This document shows positions 7,672 to 15,463 of a DNA stretch of 35,271 nt, piece after piece; positions within the stretch are counted from its first letter, which is position 1; each line of letters opens with the position of its first letter. The position numbers were made by a program, and so were the translations under genes. The DNA is from Corynebacterium phoceense (GTDB lineage Bacteria; Actinomycetota; Actinomycetes; Mycobacteriales; Mycobacteriaceae): contig NZ_LT596207.1 of the NCBI RefSeq assembly GCF_900092335.1, positions 523,517-558,787 of the forward strand, in the 5' to 3' direction. Below the pieces are notes generated by a model that worked only from the letters and a program-made list of their open reading frames with translations, had not been told where the DNA came from and ran no database searches.

Positions 7672-7677
7672 TACATT
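7672..7677 (+). promoter_or_regulatory. -10 box for mycolyltransferase gene
   Basis: TACATT is followed by 6 nt and ATG 7684; TTAGGA about 18 nt upstream is a possible -35. This implies a leaderless or nearly leaderless mRNA. Confidence 0.5.
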
Positions 7678-7683
7678 CGTGGC

Positions 7684-8766
7684 ATGTCTCTTACTTTCTC
7701 CCGCGCGGCCGTAGCCTGCGCTGCTGCGCTCCTTGCTGCGTCGACTGCCGCTCCGGCGCTCGCGCAGTCCTCGAACTTCGCTCCTTCGGAAATCCTGTCT
7801 GGACTCGCCCCGGGATTTGAGCCTTCGCACTTCCCGCAGGGCTCTTCTACCGTACTGCCCCAGGTTGGAGGTTCGAATACGCCGACCACGGACGGCTCGG
7901 GTGCACGGCTGGTCGATACCCGCCACGTAGAGAAGAACGTCTACGAAATCGACGTCTACTCGCCGTCGATGGACCGCACCATCACCAACTACTACGTGAA
8001 GCCGACCACCGATGCCCCGCGTCCCACGGTGTACCTCATGCAGGGCTCCGAGGGCGGCGAGTTTGGCTCCACGTGGTACACGCAAACCAACTACGAAGAC
8101 TTCTTCGCCGACAAACCGGTCAACGTCGTCTCCGCCGTGGGTGGGCGTGGCTCGCAGTTCGCGGACTGGCGCCGCAACGATTCCGGATTGGGCATGAACA
8201 AGTGGATCACGTATTACTCTCAGGAGCTGCCCTACGTCATGGAGCATGAGTTCCACGGCGATGGCCGCTCGGCCATCGCGGGCTTGTCCATGTCCGGTTC
8301 GGCTGCGTTGAACATCGCGACGAAGTCCAATGGCAAGTTCGCAGCCGCCGTGGGCTTCTCCCCGTATCCGGCGCCGTCGTCCGTCATCGGCCGCGCGTTT
8401 AACACGGTCATGACCGCGCGCTTGGGCGGCGACCTCGTCAACGCCTTCGGCTGGCCGGATGACCCGGCGTGGGATGACAACGATCCGTCCGCACACCCGG
8501 AGCGCCTGCGCGGCATCAAGGTGTGGGTGACCACCGGAAACGGCACGCCCATGACAAAGGATCCGTACGACGTCGACGACTTCCAGGAGATGCTCGCGGA
8601 GACAGTCTCGCGCCCCATGACCGACCAATTCGTGGCCAAGGCCCGCGCCGCCGGCGTGGACATCACCTACGCACGCGAGAACTACGGCTCGCACTCCTAT
8701 GAGTTCTTCGAGCACCAACTGCCAAAGGCGTGGTCGCAGGCCATCGCCCCGGCGCTGGGACTTTAA
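7684..8766 (+). CDS. Secreted mycolyltransferase (antigen 85-type esterase)
   Basis: Predicted 360 residues with a Sec signal peptide cleaved near A27-Q28 (ALA-QSS). The alpha/beta-hydrolase core has PTVYLMQGSEGG near 114-125 and the nucleophile motif GLSMSG with Ser202. A C-terminal NYGSHSYEFFEHQLPKAW supplies the likely catalytic His. This family moves corynomycolyl groups to trehalose, arabinogalactan or proteins in the cell envelope. It is the most divergent of the three copies in the window: the other two share GAGGAEQ and GTHSWPGW, which are altered here. ATG 7684 is chosen because it begins the signal peptide and follows a -10 by 6 nt. It stands alone, divergent from the ATPase and upstream of luxS. 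The acyl acceptor cannot be predicted. Confidence 0.88.
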   Translation: MSLTFSRAAVACAAALLAASTAAPALAQSSNFAPSEILSGLAPGFEPSHFPQGSSTVLPQVGGSNTPTTDGSGARLVDTRHVEKNVYEIDVYSPSMDRTITNYYVKPTTDAPRPTVYLMQGSEGGEFGSTWYTQTNYEDFFADKPVNVVSAVGGRGSQFADWRRNDSGLGMNKWITYYSQELPYVMEHEFHGDGRSAIAGLSMSGSAALNIATKSNGKFAAAVGFSPYPAPSSVIGRAFNTVMTARLGGDLVNAFGWPDDPAWDDNDPSAHPERLRGIKVWVTTGNGTPMTKDPYDVDDFQEMLAETVSRPMTDQFVAKARAAGVDITYARENYGSHSYEFFEHQLPKAWSQAIAPALGL

Positions 8767-8791
8767 ATCGGGATTCGCGGAAGTCGAACGA

Positions 8792-8797
8792 TAGACT
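8792..8797 (+). promoter_or_regulatory. -10 box for luxS
   Basis: TAGACT lies 7 nt before ATG 8805, indicating a leaderless luxS transcript. Confidence 0.55.
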
Positions 8798-8804
8798 CGA
8801 GACC

Positions 8805-9263
8805 ATGACAAAGAGCAACGTGGAATCCTTCGAACTCGACCACCGCCTGGTCAAGGCCCCATACGTACGCGTGGCCAAGCGCGAGCGCCTCAGCGACGAC
8901 GTGGAGATCATCAAGTATGACCTGCGTTTTTGCCAGCCCAACGAGGAGCACCTGGAGATGCCTACGATGCACTCCATTGAGCACATGATGGCCAACTTTA
9001 TGCGCGACTACACGGATAAGCTCATCGGCTTCGCGCCGATGGGCTGCCAGACCGGCTTCTACGCCATCACCTACAACATGGAGCAGGACGAGCTCCTCAT
9101 GGCGCTCGAGAACGGCCTAAACGATATTCTCACCGCCACTGAAGTTCCCGCCGCCAACGAGCGCCAGTGTGGCTGGGGTGCCAGCCACTCCCTCGAGGGC
9201 GCGCAGGAAGCAGCCCGCGCGTACCTCGCGAAGAAGGACGAGTGGCTCGAGGTCATGGCGTAG
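8805..9263 (+). CDS. luxS: S-ribosylhomocysteine lyase
   Basis: Predicted 152 residues, the normal LuxS length. The enzyme cleaves S-ribosylhomocysteine to homocysteine and DPD, the precursor of AI-2, in the activated methyl cycle. The metal ligands are visible as HSIEH (His56, His60) and Cys122 in QCGWGASH. The catalytic pair Glu59 and Cys81 (MGCQTGFY) is intact. ATG 8805 is preceded by TAGACT at 7 nt and no ribosome site, so it is probably leaderless. It is monocistronic: a strong terminator follows. No mtn/pfs or metB gene is adjacent, and no AI-2 receptor genes are visible, so a metabolic role is the safer reading. Confidence 0.97.
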   Translation: MTKSNVESFELDHRLVKAPYVRVAKRERLSDDVEIIKYDLRFCQPNEEHLEMPTMHSIEHMMANFMRDYTDKLIGFAPMGCQTGFYAITYNMEQDELLMALENGLNDILTATEVPAANERQCGWGASHSLEGAQEAARAYLAKKDEWLEVMA

Positions 9264-9295
9264 CGCCACGACTTCACACCGAGCCGGATTTCAGA

Positions 9296-9338
9296 ACAAC
9301 GAAGCCTCAGATTTTCGAAAAATCTGAGGCTTCGTTGT
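9296..9338. terminator. Bidirectional terminator between luxS and murB
   Basis: A 20-bp perfect stem runs from ACAACGAAGCCTCAG to its complement, with TTTT/AAAA at the top and a 3-nt loop. It sits between convergent luxS and murB and probably serves both. Confidence 0.85.
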
Positions 9339-9367
9339 CGTGAAATGCCGTTGCGAGCGCTTGAAAA

Positions 9368-10483
9368 CTACTCGTCGATGGACACACCCAACCAAATGGG
9401 CTCCGGCACGAGCTCGACACCGAAAGCGGCGAGGACGCCAGCCCGGATTTCGCGGGCCAACGCCACGATATCGGCGGCTTTCGCATCGCCGCGGTTCGTG
9501 AGCGCGAGCGTGTGCTTCGTGGACAAAGTCGCGGGACCGGAGCCCGGGTAGCCCTTCGCGAACCCGGCGCGCTCGATGAGCCAGGCTGCAGACAGCTTTA
9601 CTTCCTCGCCGTCCGAGCCTGCGGGGACGGCGTGGCGGGGCATGCGGTCCGCATCCTCGTCGCCGCGGGCTACGCGCACCTTCGACTGAATCACGTCAGC
9701 CGTAGAAGAAGAAACGATCGGGTTGGTAAAGAAGGAGCCAGCGGACCACGTGTCGTGGTCGGCGGGGTCGAGGACCATGCCCTTCGAAGCGCGCAGGCGC
9801 AGGACGTCGTCGCGCACGGAAGCAACGGGGCGACGCTCGCCGGGGTTCTGCGTAAGTTGGCCAAAGCGCAGGGGCTTGGACAGGCCGTCGGTGGTGAGCT
9901 GCAGCTCGATGGCGAGCACGACGCCGCGGCCGGTGAACTTGAGGTTCGAGTAGCGGTAAGACAAGTCCAAAGACGAGGCAGGAACCCAGGCCGCGGAGCG
10001 GGTGGCAGATTCATAGAGGTAAATCTGCGTGAGGACGTCGGAAGTTTCCGCACCATACGCCCCGACATTCTGGACAGGCACGGCGCCCGCGTCGCCGGGG
10101 ATACCGGAGAGGCACTCGATGCCGCCCAGGCCGCAGTCGACGGTCATCGCGACGACGTCGTCCCAGGTAGCGCCCGCATCCGCACGCACGAGGCCGAAGG
10201 CGACATGGACGTCGATGTCCTCGAAGGCAAGGCGCACGACGACGATGTCCTGCGGATCATCGGAGACGAGCAGGTTGGATCCGCCACCCACGACCATGTA
10301 GCGCGTGGACGTTGCGTCGAGTTCGCGCAGGGCGGACACGGCGGCTGCGGCGGACTCACAGACCACCGTGACCTGCGGCGCGCCACCCACGCGCAGCGTC
10401 GTGAGATCGGCGAATGTCTGAGAATCGTCCAAGGAAACGCCGTCAATTGCGGACAGTCGCTGGGTCAGAAATGAATCAAGCAC
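9368..10483 (-). CDS. murB: UDP-N-acetylenolpyruvoylglucosamine reductase
   Basis: Predicted 371 residues. MurB reduces UDP-GlcNAc-enolpyruvate to UDP-MurNAc with NADPH and FAD, an early cytosolic step of peptidoglycan synthesis. The FAD-binding part is seen as TTLRVGGAP, VGGGSNLL and SGIPGDAGAVPVQNVGAYG; SAGSFFTNP carries the conserved catalytic serine, and AAWLIERAGFAKGYPG with the late Glu region follows. The length fits the type I enzymes. GTG 10483 is chosen because TACCTT lies 7 nt upstream; TTG 10492 is an unlikely alternative. The promoter overlaps that of the divergent DUF2505 gene. Confidence 0.95.
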   Translation of the reverse strand: MLDSFLTQRLSAIDGVSLDDSQTFADLTTLRVGGAPQVTVVCESAAAAVSALRELDATSTRYMVVGGGSNLLVSDDPQDIVVVRLAFEDIDVHVAFGLVRADAGATWDDVVAMTVDCGLGGIECLSGIPGDAGAVPVQNVGAYGAETSDVLTQIYLYESATRSAAWVPASSLDLSYRYSNLKFTGRGVVLAIELQLTTDGLSKPLRFGQLTQNPGERRPVASVRDDVLRLRASKGMVLDPADHDTWSAGSFFTNPIVSSSTADVIQSKVRVARGDEDADRMPRHAVPAGSDGEEVKLSAAWLIERAGFAKGYPGSGPATLSTKHTLALTNRGDAKAADIVALAREIRAGVLAAFGVELVPEPIWLGVSIDE

Positions 10484-10490
10484 GCCTACC

Positions 10491-10500
10491 AAGGTAGTCT
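10491..10500. promoter_or_regulatory. Overlapping divergent -10 boxes (murB / DUF2505)
   Basis: On the minus strand TACCTT (10496-10491) is 7 nt before murB GTG 10483. On the plus strand TAGTCT (10495-10500) is 7 nt before ATG 10508. The two boxes share 2 bp, and the start codons are only 24 nt apart, so the two leaderless promoters should exclude each other. Confidence 0.6.
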
Positions 10501-10507
10501 GAAAACC

Positions 10508-11002
10508 ATGTCAACCCGTAGCGAAAACACCGTAATCATCAATCAGCCGCTCGAGAAGGTCCACCAGGCCTTCACCACCAAGGCATACTGGGAGCACATC
10601 GTGGCTACCCTGTCGCCGGAGCCGGGCCAGGTCCACGAGTTCACCGAGAACCAGGCCGTCCTCTTCGAGGTTCTGCCCACTACCCTCCTGCCGGAGGCCG
10701 TGCGCGCCATGGTGTCCCAGGCTCTCAAGGTCAAGCGCACCGTCACCATCGGCGAGGTCGCCGCTGACCAGCTGTCCAACTCCTTCGTCGCTGACGTCAA
10801 GGGCACCCCGGTCGACTTCAAGGGCGATATCACGTACAAGGCAGAAGGCGAGGATAAGACTGTCGCCTCTTACGTCTCCGAGGTCTCCGTCAACATCCCG
10901 ATGATGGGCGCTGCCATCGAGCCCAAGGTCGCCGAGGCTCTGGGTGAGCTCTACCAGAACGAGGCCGACCTCACTTCCCAGTGGATCGAAGCAAACCTCT
11001 AA
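10508..11002 (+). CDS. DUF2505 family protein
   Basis: Predicted 164 residues, soluble and acidic, without signal peptide or membrane segment. The pattern, beginning SENTVIINQPLEKVHQAFT and with KGTPVDFKGDITYKAEG in the second half, matches actinobacterial DUF2505 proteins, which look like START/SRPBCC lipid-binding folds. The function is unknown. It is divergent from murB with overlapping leaderless promoters, a pairing that may reflect co-regulation with cell-wall synthesis (inference). The next gene follows after 15 nt on the same strand, so they may be co-transcribed. Confidence 0.8.
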   Translation: MSTRSENTVIINQPLEKVHQAFTTKAYWEHIVATLSPEPGQVHEFTENQAVLFEVLPTTLLPEAVRAMVSQALKVKRTVTIGEVAADQLSNSFVADVKGTPVDFKGDITYKAEGEDKTVASYVSEVSVNIPMMGAAIEPKVAEALGELYQNEADLTSQWIEANL

Positions 11003-11017
11003 AAATCTGTACCCCGA

Positions 11018-11848
11018 ATGGCCGACCACGCGCATAATCTCCGGGCCACCGCCCGCGCGGGTCGGCCTTTTGGCGTCATTACCCGCGGTACCACCAACCA
11101 GAATCGCCTTCGCAAGTGCGACCGCTGGATGGTCGCACACCCGCAGATTTCGTCTTTACTCCGGGCACAGCTTGCTGGGCCCGCCGATGCCGCCCCCTTG
11201 GCGTTGGATGTCGGCTACGGCGCGTCCCATACAACGACATGTGAATGGGCACGGTGGCTACGCACCGTGCGCCCCGACGTGCGGGTCACAGGCCTAGAGA
11301 TCTCGCCGGAGCGTGTGTTGCCGCCGCGCGAGGGCGTGACGTTTGAACTCGGCGGATTCGAGCTCGCGGGCTATCGTCCACAGCTGGTGCGAGCGTTTAA
11401 TGTGCTGCGTCAGTACGACGTGGACCAGGTCCACGAGGCGTGGGAGACCGTAATCGAGCGCCTAGCGCCCGGCGGGTTCTTCGTCGAGGGCACGTGCGAC
11501 GAGCTGGGGCGGCGGTGCGCGTGGATTCTGTTGAACGCAGAGGGACCACAGACGCTCACGCTCGACTGGGATCCGTTCGAGCTCGAGACGCCGTCTGAGG
11601 TCGCGGAGCGCCTGCCCAAGGTACTCATTCACCGCAACGTGCCGGGCGAGCCCATCCACGAGTTCCTCGCGGCAGCGGACCAGGCATGGGCGAATAACGC
11701 GGGCTGGGCGCCGCACGGGCCACGGGTGCGGTGGCGGCACACGCATGCGGAGCTCGTGGCCGAAGGCTGGCCGCTCGTGCCGCAGCGCCGCCGTTACTCC
11801 GACAATTGGCTCACCATCGACTGGGCAGCAGTTGCGCCACGGGCGTAA
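11018..11848 (+). CDS. Class I SAM-dependent methyltransferase-like protein
   Basis: Predicted 276 residues. The motif I region ALDVGYGASHTTTCEW near residue 63 and VRVTGLEISPERV about 25 residues later fit a class I SAM-binding Rossmann fold, and a glycine-rich LAPGGFFVEGT forms the late strand-turn. The substrate cannot be told from the sequence. The C-terminal RWRHTHAELVAEGWPLVPQRRRYSDNWLT is typical of a short conserved actinobacterial family. The gene begins 15 nt after the DUF2505 stop, and the LmeA-like gene begins 20 nt after its own stop, so the three probably form one unit. Confidence 0.75.
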   Translation: MADHAHNLRATARAGRPFGVITRGTTNQNRLRKCDRWMVAHPQISSLLRAQLAGPADAAPLALDVGYGASHTTTCEWARWLRTVRPDVRVTGLEISPERVLPPREGVTFELGGFELAGYRPQLVRAFNVLRQYDVDQVHEAWETVIERLAPGGFFVEGTCDELGRRCAWILLNAEGPQTLTLDWDPFELETPSEVAERLPKVLIHRNVPGEPIHEFLAAADQAWANNAGWAPHGPRVRWRHTHAELVAEGWPLVPQRRRYSDNWLTIDWAAVAPRA

Positions 11849-11868
11849 CACGGGCACCATTGTTAACC

Positions 11869-12681
11869 ATGTCTGCTTCGTCTGGAAAGAAATCCGTGGG
11901 TGCACGCGTCTGGCGCGTTGTTCTCATCGTGCTCGTCGCTCTCCTCGTGCTCGCCCTTCTCGTGGAGTTCGGCCTGCGCTGGTTCATGTCTTCACAGATG
12001 ACGAAGCAGTTCGACGAACAAGGCGCAGAAGGCGCCAACGTAAGTTTTGGCGCGACGCCGCTCCTCTTCGGCCTCGCTCGCGGCGAGATTAGCGAGATGA
12101 ACATGGACACGCCCTCAACGCTCACGATCGACAAGGAAGCGAAGACCATCGAGGGCCAGCCCGCCACGAAGATCCACATGGAGGGCATGACCATGAGCCA
12201 GGATCCGGTCGCGCGGTCGTTGCAGACGACCACGACGCTGCCCACGGACTACCTGCTCGTCACGCTCCAAAATGAAATCGCGAGCCGCTCCGGCCAGGAC
12301 ATGCTCGGCGATATCGTCATGACGAACCTCACCACGAATGACGCGGAAGACGTCGTCGACGTCGAGTTCGCTGGTGGCCTGTTCACGCTCACCCTCAAGC
12401 CGGAGGCCCGCCACGGCGCGCTCGCCTTCGAGGCCACCGGCTCCAAGTTGCTCGCGTGGGATCTGCCGGAAGAGGTCACCAACCAGATTTCGGATGCCCT
12501 GAGCGAGGGCCTGAAGAACCAGGTTGCGGGCGATACCATGCGCATCGACCGCGTGGACGTTGGCGCCGGCGACATCACGATCGATATCTCGGGCGAGAAC
12601 GTCAAGCTCAACGAGATGGGCGAGCAATTCGGCGGCGCAGCGCCGACGGAGGCGCCGGCCACCGCGCCTGCGAACACCTAA
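11869..12681 (+). CDS. LmeA-like (DUF2993) membrane-anchored lipid-binding protein
   Basis: Predicted 270 residues. One N-terminal membrane segment (about 17-36, VVLIVLVALLVLALLVEFGL) anchors a large extracytoplasmic domain. The pattern (SSQMTKQFDEQ near the anchor, GATPLLFGLARGEI, MEGMTM, then a second repeat of the fold) fits LmeA/DUF2993 proteins. Mycobacterial LmeA binds phospholipids and supports lipoglycan mannan elongation; a similar envelope role is plausible here but not shown. The C-terminus is a low-complexity Ala/Pro/Thr tail. Its TAA stop interlocks with the TAG of the convergent aldolase-like gene (12678-12681). Confidence 0.8.
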   Translation: MSASSGKKSVGARVWRVVLIVLVALLVLALLVEFGLRWFMSSQMTKQFDEQGAEGANVSFGATPLLFGLARGEISEMNMDTPSTLTIDKEAKTIEGQPATKIHMEGMTMSQDPVARSLQTTTTLPTDYLLVTLQNEIASRSGQDMLGDIVMTNLTTNDAEDVVDVEFAGGLFTLTLKPEARHGALAFEATGSKLLAWDLPEEVTNQISDALSEGLKNQVAGDTMRIDRVDVGAGDITIDISGENVKLNEMGEQFGGAAPTEAPATAPANT

Positions 12682-13217
12682 GGACGAACGAGCGCCGCGG
12701 CGCCAGCCCCGAGAGCGGCGACGGCGGCATCGTCGTCAGCGGCCCAGGCGACAACCTCAAGGGCTGCGTCGACTGGGGCGTCCGCGATGACGCGCTCATA
12801 GCCCGCGGTCGCGGCGAGCTCGGCGAGTTGAGCTGCGGAAAGCGCTCCCTCTGCGGGGAGCAGGAGACCGAGTTCAGCGGGGCGGGGGCAGGCCTCACGC
12901 ACCGCGATGAGATCGGCAAGGACAGAATTGGGATCGGCGTTCGTGTCGTCGACGCTCACCCATGCTTCGTGCGCACCTTGTTGGATGGCGAGACGGGCTT
13001 CGGAGGCCTTAATGAGGCTGTGGTGGCGGCCGGTGGGATAGCCTGCGACGGCGACTACACGCTCATCACCAGCACGCAGGGCGTGTGCGATATGCGTGGG
13101 CGGGACGACGATGCCGCGGTAGCCGGTGGCGTCCCAGGCGAAGCTCGCCTGGGCGTCTGCCGCCCAGCGGTAGGTGCGGGCGGCGAGCCAGGCGGCATCG
13201 GAAAGCTCGGCTACCAT
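12678..13217 (-). CDS. DERA-like (DeoC family) protein without catalytic lysines
   Basis: Predicted 179 residues. VVAVAGYPTGRHHSLIKASE followed by ARLAIQQGAHEAWVSVD matches the part of deoxyribose-phosphate aldolase around VTGFPxG...KxxEA. Beyond this the protein departs from the family: LKVI is replaced by LGLL, the FIKTSTG segment holding the Schiff-base lysine by RVIADAP, and the last barrel strands with GFKPAGG are missing. Normal DeoC is 220-260 residues. It is therefore probably not an aldolase. It starts inside the last codons of the DUF2516 gene (ATGGTAG overlap), so translation is likely coupled. Assignment to the DeoC superfamily rests on the N-terminal half only. Confidence 0.65.
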   Translation of the reverse strand: MVAELSDAAWLAARTYRWAADAQASFAWDATGYRGIVVPPTHIAHALRAGDERVVAVAGYPTGRHHSLIKASEARLAIQQGAHEAWVSVDDTNADPNSVLADLIAVREACPRPAELGLLLPAEGALSAAQLAELAATAGYERVIADAPVDAALEVVAWAADDDAAVAALGAGAAALVRP

Positions 13218-13522
13218 GCGTTGTTGGCGCCGCCGATGATGTCCTTGAGCTGCGGGCGCACGTCAAACCAGTACAGACCGACGATGACGGCGCCAACCCA
13301 AGTGAAGATGGACAGGCCCGGCATGGGGATGAGCAACACGAAGGCGGACACTCCCACGAGCGCGGCCCACACGGCCTTGGGCTGGCGGTCGCCGACCTCA
13401 AAGGCGTCTGCGCGCGTCATAAGGATGAGGACAAAGCCGACGAGGCCGGCGATGCCCACGGCGGCGTAGAGGCCGTAATAGAGCAGGTTCATGCCGTTGA
13501 GGACGGCCGAAGTAAAGGACAT
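13211..13522 (-). CDS. DUF2516 family membrane protein
   Basis: Predicted 103 residues with three hydrophobic segments (about 8-33, 49-66 and 69-85) and a short C-terminal tail PQLKDIIGGANNAW. The order and length fit the actinobacterial DUF2516 family, whose role is unknown. ATG 13522 has an AAAGGAAG ribosome site 8 nt upstream, which is why the longer frame starting at 13579 is not used. Its TAG stop overlaps the ATG of the downstream DERA-like gene, so both are in one operon, probably with the 131-residue gene upstream (25-nt gap). Confidence 0.8.
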   Translation of the reverse strand: MSFTSAVLNGMNLLYYGLYAAVGIAGLVGFVLILMTRADAFEVGDRQPKAVWAALVGVSAFVLLIPMPGLSIFTWVGAVIVGLYWFDVRPQLKDIIGGANNAW

Positions 13523-13547
13523 ACAGTGCTTCCTTTGCGAGAGGGGT

Positions 13548-13943
13548 CTAAGCGTACGGGGACTGCCCGGGATCGTCACTAGAGATTACTTCGCCCTCGA
13601 CCACGCTGTCATCTGCGCTGGGCTTGGGCTGCTGCACCCCCTTGGTGCCGAAGGTAGTGCGCACCTCCGTGGCGGCCTCGGAGAGGGAGTCCTTGGCCTT
13701 GGCGACGGACTCGGAGCCCGCGGTGGCCTCGACGCTGCGGCGGAGGACGCCGCCCCACTCCTTGGCTGCGGCCGTGGCCTTGTCTGTCAGCGAGGCATCG
13801 GCCGGCGTGGCCTCCTGCGGGTGGGCGGCGCGATCTGCCTTGACGTTCTCGCCGAAGGTCTTCGCGACCTCCGCGACGGAGGCACCGGCGGCCTTGACTG
13901 TTTCAGACTGGGACAGTTTCTTGAGGTTGTCCATGACACTCAT
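13548..13943 (-). CDS. Small Ala-rich cytoplasmic hypothetical protein
   Basis: Predicted 131 residues, soluble, rich in Ala, Lys, Glu and Ser, with no signal peptide. The first two thirds look helical and possibly coiled (KAAGASVAEVAKTFGENVKA; then KATAAAKEWGGVLRRSVEAT). The tail is acidic (VVEGEVISSDDPGQ). A strong AAAGGA site lies 6-7 nt before ATG 13943; ATG 13934 is a possible alternative. It heads the operon DUF2516/DERA-like. I do not recognise a family beyond similar short corynebacterial proteins. Confidence 0.7.
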   Translation of the reverse strand: MSVMDNLKKLSQSETVKAAGASVAEVAKTFGENVKADRAAHPQEATPADASLTDKATAAAKEWGGVLRRSVEATAGSESVAKAKDSLSEAATEVRTTFGTKGVQQPKPSADDSVVEGEVISSDDPGQSPYA

Positions 13944-14027
13944 GGCTGGTCCTTTCTCTGTGGGTATTTAGTACCAAGTGTAGGCGGGACGCGGGCAGAC
14001 AGGACGATTGAAGCCATCCCAGATGAC

Positions 14028-15335
14028 TTAAGTGAGAAGGAGGAAGAGTTGGTTCGCGCTGTAGATGGCCAAGCCCGCGAAGCCACCCACGAGGGTGCCG
14101 TTCAAGCGAATGAACTGGAGGTCCTTGCCCACCATGAGCTCGATATTCTCGCTGGCTTCCGTGGCATCCCAGCTCTTGATGGTCTCGGGGATAATGCTCA
14201 CAAGGTCCGGCGCGAACTTCTCAGCGAGGTAGCGGGCAGCCTTGTCCACGAGCTCGCCCAGCTCCGCCATCTTTTCGGGGTCCGCGAGCAGGCGCTGGCC
14301 ATACGCGTCGAGCTCGGTCTCGATCTTCGTGCGCAGCAGCGAGGTTTCGTCCTCGAGCATCTCCACGAGCGTGGCGGAGACGGACGTCCAGATGGCTTCA
14401 GGAGCGCGCTGCATGCGATCGGAGGCGAGAACGTCGGCCTTGATGTCCTCGACCTTGGCGATGAGCTGCGGGTCCCACTGGAGATCCTGCGCGAGCTTGG
14501 AGAGGTTCCGCCGGATGGCCAGGCGCGCGTCATGGTTGGAATCCGCGACGACCTCGTCCGCGAAGCCGACGAGCTCCGCGTAGACCTTCTCGCCCACGAG
14601 GTTGCGAGCAAAGCGCGGGGCCCAGCCCGGCATGCGTTCATCGATAGTCGTGACCACCGTGTCCTCCATGGTGAGGATCTTGGCGTGAGCCCAGGCGATG
14701 AGATCATCCTCGAGCGGACGGGCCTTGCCTTCGGCGATGAAGGATTCCAGCACGCGCCCGGCGGGCGGTCCCCACTCCGGTTCCATGGCACGGTCGATGA
14801 TCTGGGATTGGATGATCGTCGCCGCATCCTGCGGATCGATGTCGCGGATGACGGAGGCCAGGCGCGTACCGATGATCTCCGAGGCGTAATGGGCATTGCC
14901 CTCCCCTGTGATCCATTCTGCGGCCTTGCGGGGCACGTCCCACTCGTGGATCTTGCCACTCAATGCATCAGGCGTCAGGAAGTTCTCCTCGACAAACTCG
15001 CTCAGCGCGTCGCCCACCTTGTCCTTGTTTTCCGGGATGAGCGCCGTATGCGGAATCTTCAGGCCCATGGGATGCCGGAAGAGCGCAGTCACCGCAAACC
15101 AATCCGCGAAGCCACCCACCATGCCGGCCTCCGCGAAGGCGCGCAGGTAGCCCACCCAGCCCGGGGCGCCCCCGGCCGCGTTCTGCCACCACGAGCAGCT
15201 GAGGAACACCACGGCGGCGAGCACGAGCAGAAGCAGCATGTAACGCTTCCAGCGGCGCAGCTCGGCGCTGCGGGCCTCCTGGTTACTCGGGGAAGGAACG
15301 AACGTAGAGGTGGGCTCGGCGGCGCGGTGCGTCAT
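14028..15335 (-). CDS. DUF445 family membrane protein
   Basis: Predicted 435 residues. After about 35 polar residues there is a membrane segment (YMLLLLVLAAVVFLSC), then the conserved AEAGMVGGFADWFAVTALFRHPMG and IPHTALIPENKDKVGDAL that define DUF445. A long charged helical region follows, and a second hydrophobic segment sits at the very C-terminus (LVGGFAGLAIYSANQLFLLL). The family is found across bacteria with no assigned function. ATG 15335 has GAAAGG at 6 nt and is preferred to ATG 15341 or the longer frame. It is transcribed leftward, alone. Confidence 0.85.
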   Translation of the reverse strand: MTHRAAEPTSTFVPSPSNQEARSAELRRWKRYMLLLLVLAAVVFLSCSWWQNAAGGAPGWVGYLRAFAEAGMVGGFADWFAVTALFRHPMGLKIPHTALIPENKDKVGDALSEFVEENFLTPDALSGKIHEWDVPRKAAEWITGEGNAHYASEIIGTRLASVIRDIDPQDAATIIQSQIIDRAMEPEWGPPAGRVLESFIAEGKARPLEDDLIAWAHAKILTMEDTVVTTIDERMPGWAPRFARNLVGEKVYAELVGFADEVVADSNHDARLAIRRNLSKLAQDLQWDPQLIAKVEDIKADVLASDRMQRAPEAIWTSVSATLVEMLEDETSLLRTKIETELDAYGQRLLADPEKMAELGELVDKAARYLAEKFAPDLVSIIPETIKSWDATEASENIELMVGKDLQFIRLNGTLVGGFAGLAIYSANQLFLLLT

Positions 15336-15412
15336 GGTCATCCTTTCGCGCCCTCGCGGGGACACGGGGCAGGGGCCTTGTCAGTGGCGAAAATCTCGAG
15401 ACTCGGGTGCAT

Positions 15413-15444
15413 AAAACCCCCGCGCCCGGGGTGGGCAGCGGGGG
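15413..15444 (-). terminator. Terminator of the sdh downstream membrane gene
   Basis: Minus strand: a CCCCCGC/GCGGGGG stem enclosing a GC-rich loop, followed directly by TTTT (15416-15413). It lies 20 nt after the stop of the 125-residue membrane protein gene. Confidence 0.8.
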
Positions 15445-15463
15445 TGAATGCGTGCGTGAGGAA

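Noticed and set aside
8805..9263. luxS read as evidence of AI-2 quorum sensing
   Set aside because: No receptor or transport genes are visible; LuxS alone is explained by the activated methyl cycle.
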